From: Hypoxylon rubiginosum
Taxonomy: Eukaryota; Ascomycota; Sordariomycetes; Xylariales; Hypoxylaceae
Assembly: GCA_902806565.1 (NCBI GenBank)
Contig: CADCXA010000006.1
Span: 1,984,001 to 2,048,000 of the forward strand
Direction of reading: 5' to 3'
DNA length: 64,000 bases
The position numbers were made by a program, and so were the translations under genes. This document shows, piece by piece, positions 23,351 through 34,761 of the stretch. A model generated the notes under the pieces. That model worked only from the letters and a program-made list of their open reading frames with translations, did not search any database and was not told where the DNA came from. The number at the start of each line of letters is the position of its first letter. Within the stretch, counting starts at the first letter, position 1.

Positions 23351-26300
23351 ATGAACTTCATCAAGACGTACATCGCTCCTGGTCGTGCCAAAGAAAAGAA
23401 AGACAATAGCCGCGATAATCCAGCGACACCAGAAGTTCCCAGGGTAGCTAGAGAGAACGTAACTAGACAGAACATTCTGGGGCCAACCCCAGCCTTACCT
23501 CCCTCATTCGGTGCTGGTATAGCACCACCAACGGCGCCGTTTGTATCACGACGACGACCCCAACGGCCACCACAACCTGTCTCAGAGCAGCCATCAACTT
23601 CACAATCGGTGTCTATACCCCAGCCAACGCCTACTTCGCAACCGGAATCTATTCCACCACCGGGGCCAACGCCACAAGCAGATTCGACGCCACAGCCGGA
23701 ACCAATACCACGCCCGGAATCAGTATCGCGACCAGCATCAATATCGCGACCGGCATCTATTTCGCGAGCGACATCTGTATATCCTAATTCAGTATACCCC
23801 AGAGGAGATTTTAGAAATGCCCAGGAAAGCCTCATCAATGTTAAAGCAGATGTTATGTGTAGTTGGTTATACCAACAGCAACTGGAAAGACAATATGCGA
23901 CTGGTATTTTACCCGGCGAGGGCGTCGTGCTGAAGAAGGGCAGGAATAACTACACCTGTTGCCCACCGCAGCTTCGAGATATCCCAAACAGTCTACATGA
24001 CATGGCGATGCAACTTAATGTTCGGGTACGTATCGCCCTTCTGCCTTAAGCCGAACATCGGGCTAACCATCTCTAGTGTGCCATGACAGTTAATACAAGG
24101 GTAATTAACGTTATTCTTGCCTCGAGGCGGACAACGTATGACTATATCCCGCTCTCTGATGGCCTCCGCTTGCAGGTGCTGCCTAGTATGCGCGAGCTAC
24201 CTCACTGCCAGAAGCATCACTTTGCCGCATTCATCCAGGACCTCCAGATCCTAGTCGTCTGGGATGATGAGCCGAAGAAGGTCCTAGCAAGGGCTGACGC
24301 CTTAGAAAGGCAACTGATGAGGATGATTTGGGGACCCGGGGATGAGGAAGATGCACAAGAAGAAGAGAAGGAAGAGAAGAGCGACGGGGTCGAGGTGGAC
24401 GTATCGACAGTAGATGTGGAAGCCGCCTCTGAAGTGGAACACAGGCCGACGAAGCTGAGCAGTCCAATGATCGTGGCAGTCACGTTAGCCCTTTGCACGT
24501 CGTGCATGGGGCTCGGATTAAGATCCCTTGCTTACGAAATCGAAACCGACGGCTCGTATGTTCGTTTGGCGCTCATTGCCGTCATCCCGGTCGAGATGTG
24601 GGTGGCCATGTTCTTTTTCCAATCGATGATTACCAATCTTTTCCAAACGTTCGGTCCCATATCCGCCGTCGACAAGAATTCGAGATACTACTCCGGGAAA
24701 GCGCCGAAACGACTCAACCGGGAGGTCGACAAACTGCCTCACGTGACGATTCAGATGCCTGTGTACAAAGAAGGTCTGAGGGGTGTCATCATGCCGACGA
24801 TCCAATCTTTAAAGCAGTGCATCTCGACGTATGAACTACAAGGCGGATCCGCTAACATCTTCGTGAACGACGACGGCCTTCAGCTGATCTCGGATGAGGA
24901 GGCCCGGGCTCGGCGCGAGTTCTACGACGAGAGCAACGTCGGATGGGTCTCGAGACCGAAACACAACCCGAATCCGGACGACGGAAGCCGACCTTTCCTT
25001 CGACGTGGCAAGTTCAAGAAAGCATCGAACATGAATTATGCTATGATGGTAAGTAACTGTGTCGAGGACAAGCTGGCCCACGTCCAACGAACGGAAAACT
25101 GGACTCAGAATGATGAGCGTGCCGCATACGAGACATGCCTTGCCGATGTTCTCCAGGATCACGATGGTCGCACATGGGCCGATGGAAACATCCGTATTGG
25201 TGACTATATTCTCATCATCGACTCGGATACTCGCGTTCCCGTCGATTGCCTGCTAGACGCCGTCAGCGAGATGGAACAGTCGCCTCAGGTGGCGATACTG
25301 CAATTTTCTTCGGGCGTCATGCGAGTGACTAAATCTTTCTTCGAAGCAGGGTGAGTCGACGAGTATCTCAAATAACAATGGCGCATACTAATAGCTCCGC
25401 AGTGTCACTTGGTTCACTAATCTGATTTATTCTGCCATCACTTTCGTCGTGGCTAACGGCGACGCCTGCCCCTTCGTCGGCCATAACGCCATACTGCGGT
25501 GGTCTGCCATACAGGATTCCGCTTCGTATCAAGACGAAGACGGCTACGAGAAATTCTGGTCGGAGTCGCACGTATCGGAAGATTTTGACATGGCTCTCCG
25601 ACTCCAGTGTGCCGGCTATGACCTTAGATTCGCCTCTTACACCGGGGAGGGCTTCCAAGAGGGAGTCTCGCTAACAGTCTACGACGAACTAGCACGGTGG
25701 GAGAAATACGCCTACGGCTGCAACGAGCTGCTCTTCCACCCTCTGCGCTACTGGATCACCCGCGGCCCCATCACGCCCCTGTTCCGGACGTTCCTATGTT
25801 CCAACATCCACCTCCCCAAGAAGCTCACCATTTGCACGTACATCGGCACGTACTACGCCATCGGCGCCTGCTGGATCCTGACGCTCATGAACTACTTCCT
25901 CTCGGGCTGGTTCTTCGGCCTGTACGACAAGTTCTACATCGACTCGTTCGCCATCTACGTGTCGGTCATCGTCGTCTTCACGGGTTTTGGAAATTTCGCC
26001 CTCGCCATACTGCGGTATCGGCTGAACCAGCAATCGTTGCTCGCAGCTTGTAAGTCCCCAATATATACCTCCCACCCCACTTCCCGAATTATCTCATACG
26101 TTAGTGCGTATGGGGGGGCGCATATCGAATATCGTTAGATCGTGCTGTAAAACACAGAGGCTAACCCGTCTCTCACCGTCTAGTCTGGAGCAACATCAAG
26201 TGGATCCCGCTGATGACGATATTCCTGGGCGGGCTGTCGCTGCACGTGTCGCAGGCGCTGCTGAGCCACTTCTTCAGCGTCGACATGACGTGGGGCGCGA

Positions 26301-26542
26301 CGGCCAAGGAGTACGAGGAGGTCAACTTCCTCGAGGAGATCCCGCGTCTGCTCCGCCGCTTCAAGGGGACCTTCCTCTGGTGCGTGGCCATGACCGCCCT
26401 GCTCGTGTGCGGCGCCTTCGCGTTCCCCATCGAGTGGCGCATCGTCCACCTCGCGTCCATCTGGCCGCTCGCCTGGATCGTCGGCTGCCACTTCTTGCTG
26501 CCCGTCGCGCTGAACCCGGCGCTCATGGTGTTTGCTTGGTAA
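23351..26542 (+). CDS. Family 2 glycosyltransferase, multi-pass membrane protein
   Basis: Four exons: 23351-24025, 24077-25350, 25403-26049 and 26184-26542, with introns of 51, 52 and 134 nt, giving 984 residues. The N-terminal 150 residues are Pro/Ser/Gln-rich with repeats such as SRPAS. Two membrane segments follow the acidic linker (around residues 365-430). The GT2 catalytic domain then carries NDDG, the metal-binding DSDTRVP, the catalytic-base motif SEDFD and ELARWEKYAYG. At least five membrane segments end the protein. The architecture is that of processive polysaccharide synthases (cellulose or chitin synthase-like) in ascomycetes; the sugar product is unknown. Exon joins restore LNVRCAMTVN, FEAGVTWFTN and LLAAFWSNIKW. 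The 3' half is much richer in GC than the 5' half. Confidence 0.87.
24026..24076 (+). other. Intron 1 of the GT2 gene
   Basis: GTACGT...CTAACC...CTCTAG, 51 nt, phase 0. Confidence 0.8.
25351..25402 (+). other. Intron 2 of the GT2 gene
   Basis: GTGAGT...CCGCAG, 52 nt. Its removal restores the conserved FEAGVTWFTNLIY stretch. Confidence 0.85.
26050..26183 (+). other. Intron 3 of the GT2 gene
   Basis: GTAAGT...CGTCTAG, 134 nt, phase 1. It separates two blocks of membrane segments. Confidence 0.8.
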
Positions 26543-27522
26543 ACTCTACGTTGGCGGTTTTCCCGGCTCTCTACGTAGTGTAAAGGGTAATAATTGCGGT
26601 ATATGTAGGTACGGTAGGTACGGATGTTTGGTCTAATTAGTCGCGGAAAATTCATCGGTACGGACACAAGATATATAGACGATGGACACGTGGATCCGAA
26701 TACTTGTAATCTATAGGATAGCCTATACTCTTTTCTTTCTTAGCGATGTTAATGTTTACAACCTCTTTGGTATATACTTGGTGGGAGCATGGCGTTGGCT
26801 GTTACTAGTTGAAGATTCTATGTACATTGAGCCCCGTCTCACGATAGCCAAGCTCAGCGAGAGCTCTAATACCAGGTGGATTAGGTACATGTAGGTACCT
26901 ACCGTTAGGTGACATGTACCTATTACCCCTGATGGGTGCTAAACTTAGAAGATGGCGTGCTACGATTCGTTTAGGTAACAGACGGATCATGCCTTACCCC
27001 ATAGCAAAATATAGCGCCGCATAGCGCTGATCCTCTATATCGAATTCGTTTCCACCCCACCAGCCCACCTGAGCTGCTAACTCAGGACTGGCAATGGCAA
27101 TTGGATCTGATAAAGACAATACGAAGCAGAATACCTTTGCACACGTAATATATACCTGAGAGTCAGGGTTGGATAACAATGCATTACGTACTATAAGGTA
27201 CCTAGATGGTGATGTGAAAGTTGCGGTGACGATCCATCAACCGTACATAATACAGTGTCTCAACATAAGTGTCTCGACATAGGACATAGCGGCATCTTTA
27301 ACGAGCTGGGGTTTGCCGATTCGAGTTCTGAGACAAGAATTTATTAACTTAAGCTTCCTAACTCTCCGATTTCTTATCTAATTACCTTTCTTTTTTCTCT
27401 TCTCTCTTCTGCCACCTTGTAATTCTATTCCTTCCTCTTTTTGTCCGGGTTTCTCGTCTCCCTCTTCTCTCCGTTTATCTCGCCCCTCCCCTCCAACCGC
27501 GACGTTGACCGTTGTCAAAAAG
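26543..27522. other. Intergenic, GT2 3' flank and F-box-like gene promoter
   Basis: No gene seen. It contains several TACCTAGGTA-like words near 26.6-26.9 kb and a CT-rich stretch (27.38-27.49 kb) typical of fungal core promoters just before the next start codon. Confidence 0.5.
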
Positions 27523-29225
27523 ATGGCCCTCTTCGTAGACCTTGACGAGGAAGCCGAGCCGCCCCAGACGAATCATTACGGCCAAAAGCCCGAGTGGAAT
27601 GGCGAGCGAGCGAGGCGCCAGCTGTCGTCGGATATGAATGGGTCCTCGGCCCCTACGAAGGGTGAGGAAGAACAGAGTCAGAGCCAGCGAGCCCCAGATC
27701 GCGAGCCCGAGAACCCCAACGAGCATAATGGGATGGCGAAGGCTCTCGGATGTTATCCGTAGGCACAGACGCAACCTCAATATGGCCCCCCTTTTTATAT
27801 AAACTTGCAGATCCTCCTCCCCCTTGGGGCTGTTCGCAAACTTTTCCTAGTTTGCAGCCCCCCGGGGGGGAGAGAGAAGAAAGCTGACTCGAACGTTTCC
27901 TCCCGCAGTATCGTCATGGCCATCGCCTCGTCCATCGACCTCAACACCCTCGACGGCCTGTCCCGCACCTGTCGCCAGGTACACCAGGGCCTCCTGCAGT
28001 ACCGCAGCACGGTCCTCTCGCATACCCTCCACTGCGTCAACGAAGACGTGTCGGTCGACCCCGACGATACCTTCCGCTACCGCGCCCGGGCCAGCAACTG
28101 GTACTACATGGAAGACGGCCGCACCGGGGCCTACAACGGCAAGAGCGGGAGCTGCGCGAGGGACTGGGTTGCGGAGTGCAGGCGGTGCGCGACGGTTGTC
28201 TGCCGGGTAAGTATACATTTCCTCACGACATGATGTGGTGGCGGCTTATTACGCTCGACCTACCTTATCTCGAAGGTACCCACCTAGGTTGGAAGATATA
28301 TCTATCTGACAAGTGCGTGTATATGTTGCTACAGAACTGCGCCATCAAGCCGCCGGCCCCGGCCGTGCTCCGCGACAGGCACCGCCGGCTGTGCATCCCG
28401 TGCAGCAAGGCGCCGCTCGGGACCCTAGTGAATCCGCCGCTGCAGCCGGACACGCCCGTGGACGCGGACGAGATGCGGCGCGCCCTGTGCTCCTGCGAGA
28501 GCGAGGGGGTCTGGCTCTGCCAGCCCTGCGGGAGGAGCATCCGCGGGGCCGACCACGACTACAAGGCGTACGTCCTCTTACCTCTTACCTGCTGCGCAGC
28601 TAGCCTGCCTGCCTGCCCCTTTTCATTCTCTTTACCTACCAGCGTAACAGCTAACCGCGTTTACGAGTAACACAGCATCTGGAAGTGGCGCAACCAGTAC
28701 GGCGAGGTGCTCGGGGGCCTCGGCACCGGCATCGGCGAGGGCGACCGGGGCGTGATCTGCGGGCGCGAGGCGGCGTGCTACGGCTCCAAGGAGCGCGAGC
28801 AGGAAACCGACTGCGACGCCGCGGACGCCCGGGAGCAGGACGAGAACAACAACAATAGCAGCAACAACAGTACCCTATCGCTGTGGGCCACGCCCTCCCC
28901 GACACCTTCCTCCGTCTCGGGCTCTGGCTCGTCGCCGGCGGCGACCGAGCGCCGGACGCCGAGCCCGCAGCTGCGCCCGGGCTACGCGCGCCACGAGATC
29001 GAGGGCATCGGCGGCGTCGTCAAGACGAAGCTCGTGCGCATCGTGCGGGTCGGCGCCTGCGTGCCCGAGTGGGAGGACGAGAAGAAGAAGAACGGGGAGG
29101 GGGGCGGCGCGGCGATGATCCTGGGCAGGGAGGTCTCGCAGCGGAGCCGGAGCTGGTGCGGGTGGTGCTGGAGGGCCATACCCGGGAAGAAGGACCGGGA
29201 GGGGGGGTCGTCCGGGAAGGACTGA
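27523..29225 (+). CDS. F-box-like, cysteine-rich protein
   Basis: Four exons: 27523-27758, 27909-28206, 28335-28567 and 28676-29225, giving 438 residues. The first join creates LGCYPIVMAIASSIDLNTL followed by DGLSRTCRQVHQGLLQYRS, which has the length and Leu spacing of an F-box helix bundle. The rest has paired cysteines: CRRC, then CRNC at the exon 2/3 join, CIPC, CSC, CQPC and a final CGWC. These suggest zinc-binding knuckles. The tail before the last Cys pair is low in complexity (Asn and Ser runs). I infer a substrate adaptor of an SCF ubiquitin ligase with a zinc-binding region; the substrate is unknown. Similar proteins appear to be conserved in Sordariomycetes. The start was chosen as the first ATG after the CT-rich promoter. 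Confidence 0.72.
27759..27908 (+). other. Intron 1 of the F-box-like gene
   Basis: GTAGGC...CGCAG, 150 nt, phase 2. It is the only join that brings the N-terminal exon into frame with the F-box segment. Confidence 0.65.
28207..28334 (+). other. Intron 2 of the F-box-like gene
   Basis: GTAAGT...CTACAG, 128 nt, phase 0. Its removal brings two Cys pairs together as CRNC. Confidence 0.75.
28568..28675 (+). other. Intron 3 of the F-box-like gene
   Basis: GTACGT...CTAAC...CACAG, 108 nt, phase 2. Confidence 0.75.
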
Positions 29226-30001
29226 TACGACGAAAGTAGCATTATATATCATATATATACCTACATGTAGGTATCATATGTCCTTAGGTATTCTTCTATT
29301 TATAATAGCATGGTAGTGGCTAGGCTACTGGATATAGAGAGAATCTAGCATTGTGGGGTGGTTGTGGCCTGGGTGAGCTGGGTTGTCTATGGTAGGTTTA
29401 TCAAAACTCTTGAAGAGAAACAAATGTATTTAGGCTGGGCCATGGGACCCCTTGGATAACCAGGCATATTATAACATTGACGACTAGCTTGATGGCTACG
29501 CATGCTAGCACTAAAGGCGCTGGTTAATGCACACTGGAAATGATATGATAATACTCTATGTGAATTAGGAGTAGAGGTAGAGTGGCAAGAGATTCTCGAT
29601 GTAGCCCGTTTCAGTCTTCGAGAACATCTTAATTGGTTGTGCAGGACGCGTCAATTCATACTGCTAGCACTATTCCTTAAACTGTGAGATCGATGGGTGA
29701 TGTACACACTTCCCCATTTCCATGTACAGGTTCAAACTTCTCTTAAGTTGTTTCTTCTGACTTGCCTCATCTGACCCTGTGATCGTCTCCTACCATTGTT
29801 ATCCCCTATTGTACATTCCCCCGCCCCCCAAGTGCCAACAAGGGACCGCCCGCTCCCAAACCATCTTGGACCCCGGCAGGAGAAGTAGACTTCTTCGAGC
29901 CATTATTTTATATGCCACCTGTCGCAGGCACAACATACGCTAGATATATCCGATACAGTGTAGGTAGTGGACCTGATCCAACATCCCCACCCGGGCCCTT
30001 T
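29226..30001. other. Intergenic between convergent genes
   Basis: The 3' flanks of the F-box-like and MRPL20 genes. A perfect 18-base palindrome, ATACCTACATGTAGGTAT, occurs near 29257-29274. No gene seen. Confidence 0.5.
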
Positions 30002-30700
30002 CTATAAAGCATCCTTGAGGAGCAAGGCGCTGCGCTTCTTGCGCTCCTCGCGGGCGCCGGCGCGGATGGGGCCCCAGCGGGCCTTGACGGCGTCGAGGCG
30101 GGCGCGCTCGCGGCCGCGGTGCTCGCGGTCGGCGCGGCAGCACATCATGACGAAGTAGGGGGCGCACCCGTACCGCGCCGCCAGCCGGAGCACGCTCCAC
30201 GCCTCCGGGTCCTCCGCCCGCAGCCGCCGCATCTCGTCCACCTGCTCCCGCGTCACGTTGTACTTTTGGGGCGGCGCCTTGAGCTCCGGCGGTAGCTGCT
30301 GTTGGTGTTGTTGTTGTTCGGAGGAGGCAGAGGCAGAGGAGGAGGAGGGGAAGGGGGAGGAGGAAGAAGAAGGGAGAAGGTCGGAGGATGTGCGGAGCAG
30401 CTGCGTCAGGTTCGCTTGCCGCCGCGGGTCCGAGCGCGGGAGGAACTTGAAGGGCGTGTGGTAGACCGAGGGGCTGGACGACGGCGGGTTGTAGATGACG
30501 CGGCTGGAGGCGGCGTCCGTGGAGGGCGTGCCGAGGAAGGAGGGGTGAGGGGCGATTTTGAGGGCGCGCTTCGTTCGTGAGGTTGTCGATTGGTGTCTCC
30601 GCGATGCTGGGGCTGCCGCTGCTGATATTCTCGCGGTGTTCGAGGAGGAAGAGTTGGCGATGCAGCGCAGCATTGGTTGCAGAAGGGTCCGCGACTCCAT
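30002..30700 (-). CDS. MRPL20: Mitochondrial ribosomal protein L20 (mL58)
   Basis: A single-exon gene of 232 residues. The first 35-40 residues are rich in Arg, Ser and Ala without acidic residues, as expected of a mitochondrial presequence. The conserved fungal MRP-L20 core follows: TKRALKIAPHPSFL, then IYNPPSSSPSVYHTPFKFLP. A Ser/Gln-rich insert (about residues 105-140) comes next, then a basic helical C-terminal half with VTREQVDEMRRLRAEDPEAW. Yeast Mrpl20 is a component of the mitochondrial large subunit. The insert is a low-complexity expansion (TCC-type and CAG-type codons). The start is the first ATG of the frame, just upstream of the presequence. Confidence 0.88.
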   Translation of the reverse strand: MESRTLLQPMLRCIANSSSSNTARISAAAAPASRRHQSTTSRTKRALKIAPHPSFLGTPSTDAASSRVIYNPPSSSPSVYHTPFKFLPRSDPRRQANLTQLLRTSSDLLPSSSSSPFPSSSSASASSEQQQHQQQLPPELKAPPQKYNVTREQVDEMRRLRAEDPEAWSVLRLAARYGCAPYFVMMCCRADREHRGRERARLDAVKARWGPIRAGAREERKKRSALLLKDAL

Positions 30701-33642
30701 CTTGGCAAGGTGGGACGAATGGACACAGATTTAGGATCGAGAGAGAGAGGGGATGGTTGACTGATTGGTCGTTGTCTATATGCTCCTATTTTCCTCTTCT
30801 CTCCCGTCTCGACGTCTCGACCCTGAAGCTCAGTAATCACGAATTATTTTATCGGATCGAATTGATAGGCGTAATTTTTGTCGGATGCTTCTTCGGTCCG
30901 AGACCTGTGTTGGCTCAAGTCATGTGACATCTAGCTGCTGGATACCTACATGTACCTAGGTATCGAGTCGGTCAAGTCTTAGGTAAGCTGTCTTATATAA
31001 GCTGGTAAGGTAAGCTGAGAGCTGCAGAAGCTGTTGGGCTCAACTGATCCGTGCGCTGCCCTTAACCCCTGGCCCCTATTAAAAGACATCCCGTAGCGCA
31101 AAATGACAGCTCAACTCCCCCATCCCCCCATCAATTCATTTAATAACCGCTTTTGGCCCAATCAACACGACAACCCCTCACCAGAGGTGACGTATCTGGG
31201 CTCAGGTCGAATTCAAGGGGTTTCATGTGCCAGACTGCCAGACTAGATTTTGGCCAGATTTGTCCAAGTCGATTCAGCCTGGTTGGGCAGCTTGGCACCT
31301 TCACGATCCAAGATTCAATTTTCATCCCAATTCACCAAGTTTTTTCTTCTCTCTCGTTACTTGTACGACGTGGGGGCAAGAAGTCATTTCGTCTTCATCG
31401 GTCTTCCCTGTACGGGTCAGTTGTCATGAGACATCTGTAGTATTGTTCATGACTATCGTATTTCCTATTACGGATTTTAGTATAGGGAATCTGGGAATAT
31501 GGCTGCCGTGATCTAAATAATCTTCCCGGGTTGGAGAAATAGTCTTCAATGGCTTATTATGAGTTACGGGTTAGGCTGTGTCAGCATTGTTATTGTTGGG
31601 CCAAGCCGTCTCAACTTTGTCGACTTGCCGGTACCTATTTTCAGCCCGTGGGATTGCATTGAATTTATGCGATGCGCGGCCGGATCGCGAAGGGTCCAAT
31701 GGTTGGCCGCCGTCGACCCCTTTGACACCCGTCCTGGCTCACACCCAGTTTCGTCGCGAAAGTCAACAGCCAACGTCGACGTGGATAATAGGGAGGAGGG
31801 TAAGATTCTTGAAAGGTTTAGCGTTCCACTGCTGCTGAACCTGACGCTGAACTTGGAAACGATCGAGAAACTCGGCTCCCGTTCCCGCTATTTGACGATC
31901 ATTGGGTTTGTCACTGCCAGTGACGTCGCAAGTTACGCCCCCTTTCTATTTTGACTATAGTAACTCGTGAGCAAAATTACGCAACCTGGTATATTCCCAA
32001 TATCTGACATTTCTCCGTCCGCCGTTTCCCCTTTTATCTTGTGTTTATTCCGTACGTGACACCATAACATCATATACGAGTTGTCTCCACTGCCGATGCA
32101 AAGCAAGATATTTGCACTTGGTTTTTAGCAAGTCTTCAAGTTGAAGATACCGATCTATTTAGTCCCCGTGTCTTACACGCAGGTACCCTTGAAATTTGCT
32201 AAGTGGGCACTTATAAGCAAAAGAAGAAAAAGCAAGCTTTGAAGCAACCAAACACGCATACGCACTGTTCCTACATTGGAATCTGGTCACTGTTACGAAC
32301 CTAACCCTGAAGCTGAAGCTGAATCTAAAGCTGTCGAGCTGCGAGCTGCATCGAATCTAAACTCACAGCTACAGCATAGCATAACACATAACACAGACTA
32401 TTATTAATTCAGGCGTCCCCGACCTTGCATCCCCCATATCATTATTTTTTCCTCCCTTCCCTCCCTTAGCACTCTAACACTCCAGGCCCTTCGCATTCCT
32501 TCTCGCCTCCAGGTATTATTTTCGGCCTCAATTAATGGCCGGCCGCCCCGTCCGTTCCTAGTTCCCAGTTCCTAGTTTCTGGCCCCAGGTTTATACGCGT
32601 ACCTAAAACTAGGCCACCAGGCCACTTAAACAAACTTGGTCCCCCTCGTCTATCGTCATCCTAGACGGGACCATCTCCTCTTCAGGACACTTGTTAACCA
32701 CGATCCATCTATCGTCACCCGTCACCCGTCACCCGTCACCCGTCACCCTTCACCAATTTATATCCTGCAAATCTGCCGATCGTCGCTGCTCACAATCTGG
32801 TTCGTCCTCTCCCTAGGCCTGGCTTGACGTACATACCGTACATACTTGGACAAGAGATCATCAACCGGGTCTCCAACATCTTTCTCTATCCCGAATTGCA
32901 CACTTGCATCTCTCTTGCATCTTGCCCTGCCGCATTCGCCTATCCACTTATATACACCTGGGCACTTACATCTGCAATCGGAATTGCACCTGCATCCGTA
33001 GTCGCAGTCGCAGTCGCACCCATAGCCGCAACAGGGGAAAGCAGTTGGCAAGGCAGACGCACCAATATATCCACGAGGTCAACCTACCCCTGGTATTCCC
33101 AGAATAGTACGAAGAGAAAAGAGGAAGAGACGATACATCATACCTGTCTAGTTGAACTTGACCAATCCTAGGTCGACGGAGGACAGACAATACCGGTAGA
33201 GTGTAAGTGGCAATTCATATATATCGAAATTCTCTTACCCCGATAATTTATTATACGCGAGAATGGCAACGCCAATGGCTACCCACATAGCAGGTAGATT
33301 GGAGTAGTATCTCCAGTCTATTCCTCTCTATCTCGGTATCTCTGTATCTCTGTATCTTGTCTGGTCGAGTCACAAGGTCTCTCCCCATTTATTTTTGCCA
33401 GGCATTGGTTTTTCCCCCTCCAACAACGACATTCCACCGCTTCAATTACGAGACGGACACCTCTGACTGGCTTTTGGTATTCAGCTGCTGTTAACTTCGT
33501 CATTTTTTGGGTCTCGTGCTGATAATTGTCGTCTTGGCATTTTCCAGGAATCTGAAATATCACTCATTGGACGTTGCCCGTTAATCACCCCATTCACTCC
33601 ATTCCTCCCGTTAAGCCTCAACCCCAGTACCTAGTAGCCACT
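30701..33642. other. Intergenic, 2.9 kb divergent region
   Basis: The MRPL20 promoter lies at one end and the long upstream region of the disordered-protein gene at the other. It contains five tandem GTCACCC units (32714-32748). The 32.4-33.6 kb part is pyrimidine-rich and could be a long 5' leader. No gene is supported. Confidence 0.5.
32714..32748 (+). repeat. Tandem repeat, GTCACCC x5
   Basis: Five perfect consecutive 7-base copies upstream of the disordered-protein gene. Confidence 0.9.
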
Positions 33643-34761
33643 ATGACTCTTGCACCAGCAGCTCCTATAAAAGCTAGCCGGGAGAAGGACTCGACCTCGG
33701 AATCGGTAGAAAAGGACCAAACCACCAAGGGTGATTCAACATCGACTATCACAGAATCTAACGAGAAGGGGAAAGAGATGGAGGCCGAATCAACTAAGAC
33801 GGATACGAAATCCAAGAAACGCAGTTTATTTGGCTTTGGAAAGAAGAAGGCAGATCAGAAAGCCGCTGCAAAACCTCAACCGCCTCCCGGTTTTGCTTCT
33901 GGACTACCGAGTCCACCCCTAGCGAGAGATGTGTCACAAGCATCAACAAAACGATCGACTACCGCCTCGCCTACCCAAGCTGGCAGTCCCAATATGACCC
34001 CATCCTCACCCGGCCGGGGTCTATACTCGTCGTCCCCACGACTGAGCTCCCCAGCTGGGTCTCAGATTTTCGAGCGAGACGTTCAAGAGAGCTCTGTCGT
34101 CATACCCAATTCGCCGGCCATTCCGTCCCATATCCAGACCGAAAACTACATCCCTCCCGTCCTCGACGCGTCCTCCGAAGCTATTACAGACGACCGCCTC
34201 AATCCCGACACTGTCGAGATCGTGACCCACAACGCACATCAGCCTGCGAGCGTGACAGTGACCGGTGCCTCTCCCTACGACAGCGTCGTCAACTCTTGGG
34301 CTGAGGATCTGGCCGCTTTCTCCGACAAGGAGGAGGTGAACTCAAACTATGGTTCCCTCGACTCGTCAGATGTTAGACGTCTGAGCTTCATATCATTCGC
34401 GGATGTTGTTCAGGCCGAACATGTTCCCCCTAACAGCAGCCGGGACTCGATGCACCTAGCCGGCCTGACCTCGATCGGATCGAGAGGAGTCAACCGCTCA
34501 CCGTCACCGATAAGATCGCCGGTCTCTTCTCAGGGACCGGAGACGTCCCCGCCGAACAGCATTTCTGGATCTATTAAGGGATTGAGCATGTCTCCCGTAA
34601 GGAAACCGTTGGGAAGCCCTACATCGGCAGAGCACAGTCTTTCGGTGAATGGAGACCTCAACATAGAGACCATGTCGCAAGCCCTGAGACGTACCGGTAG
34701 CACCGATCTCAGCGTTGCTCGGAGTCTCCCCGTCAGCCCCATTGAGGGTCCTTCGCGCTAA
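33643..34761 (+). CDS. Disordered Ser/Pro-rich fungal protein
   Basis: A single-exon gene of 372 residues starting MTLAPAAPIK. Upstream in-frame codons to 33574 lack an ATG, so this start is preferred. The first 80 residues are charged and end in a basic patch, KKRSLFGFGKKK, a possible nuclear or membrane-binding signal. The middle and C-terminal parts are rich in SP and SSP motifs, typical of kinase targets. Two islands look more conserved: IPSHIQTENYIPPVLDASSE and DSSDVRRLSFISFADVVQ. The latter has an RRLS site that fits protein kinase A. I recognise it only as a conserved ascomycete protein of unknown function. Single reading frame, ordinary codon use and length argue that it is real. Confidence 0.75.
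   Translation: MTLAPAAPIKASREKDSTSESVEKDQTTKGDSTSTITESNEKGKEMEAESTKTDTKSKKRSLFGFGKKKADQKAAAKPQPPPGFASGLPSPPLARDVSQASTKRSTTASPTQAGSPNMTPSSPGRGLYSSSPRLSSPAGSQIFERDVQESSVVIPNSPAIPSHIQTENYIPPVLDASSEAITDDRLNPDTVEIVTHNAHQPASVTVTGASPYDSVVNSWAEDLAAFSDKEEVNSNYGSLDSSDVRRLSFISFADVVQAEHVPPNSSRDSMHLAGLTSIGSRGVNRSPSPIRSPVSSQGPETSPPNSISGSIKGLSMSPVRKPLGSPTSAEHSLSVNGDLNIETMSQALRRTGSTDLSVARSLPVSPIEGPSR

Noticed and set aside
30258..30580. Frames antisense to MRPL20
   Set aside because: Glu/Gly/Arg-rich shadows created by the Ser/Gln-rich insert of the real gene.
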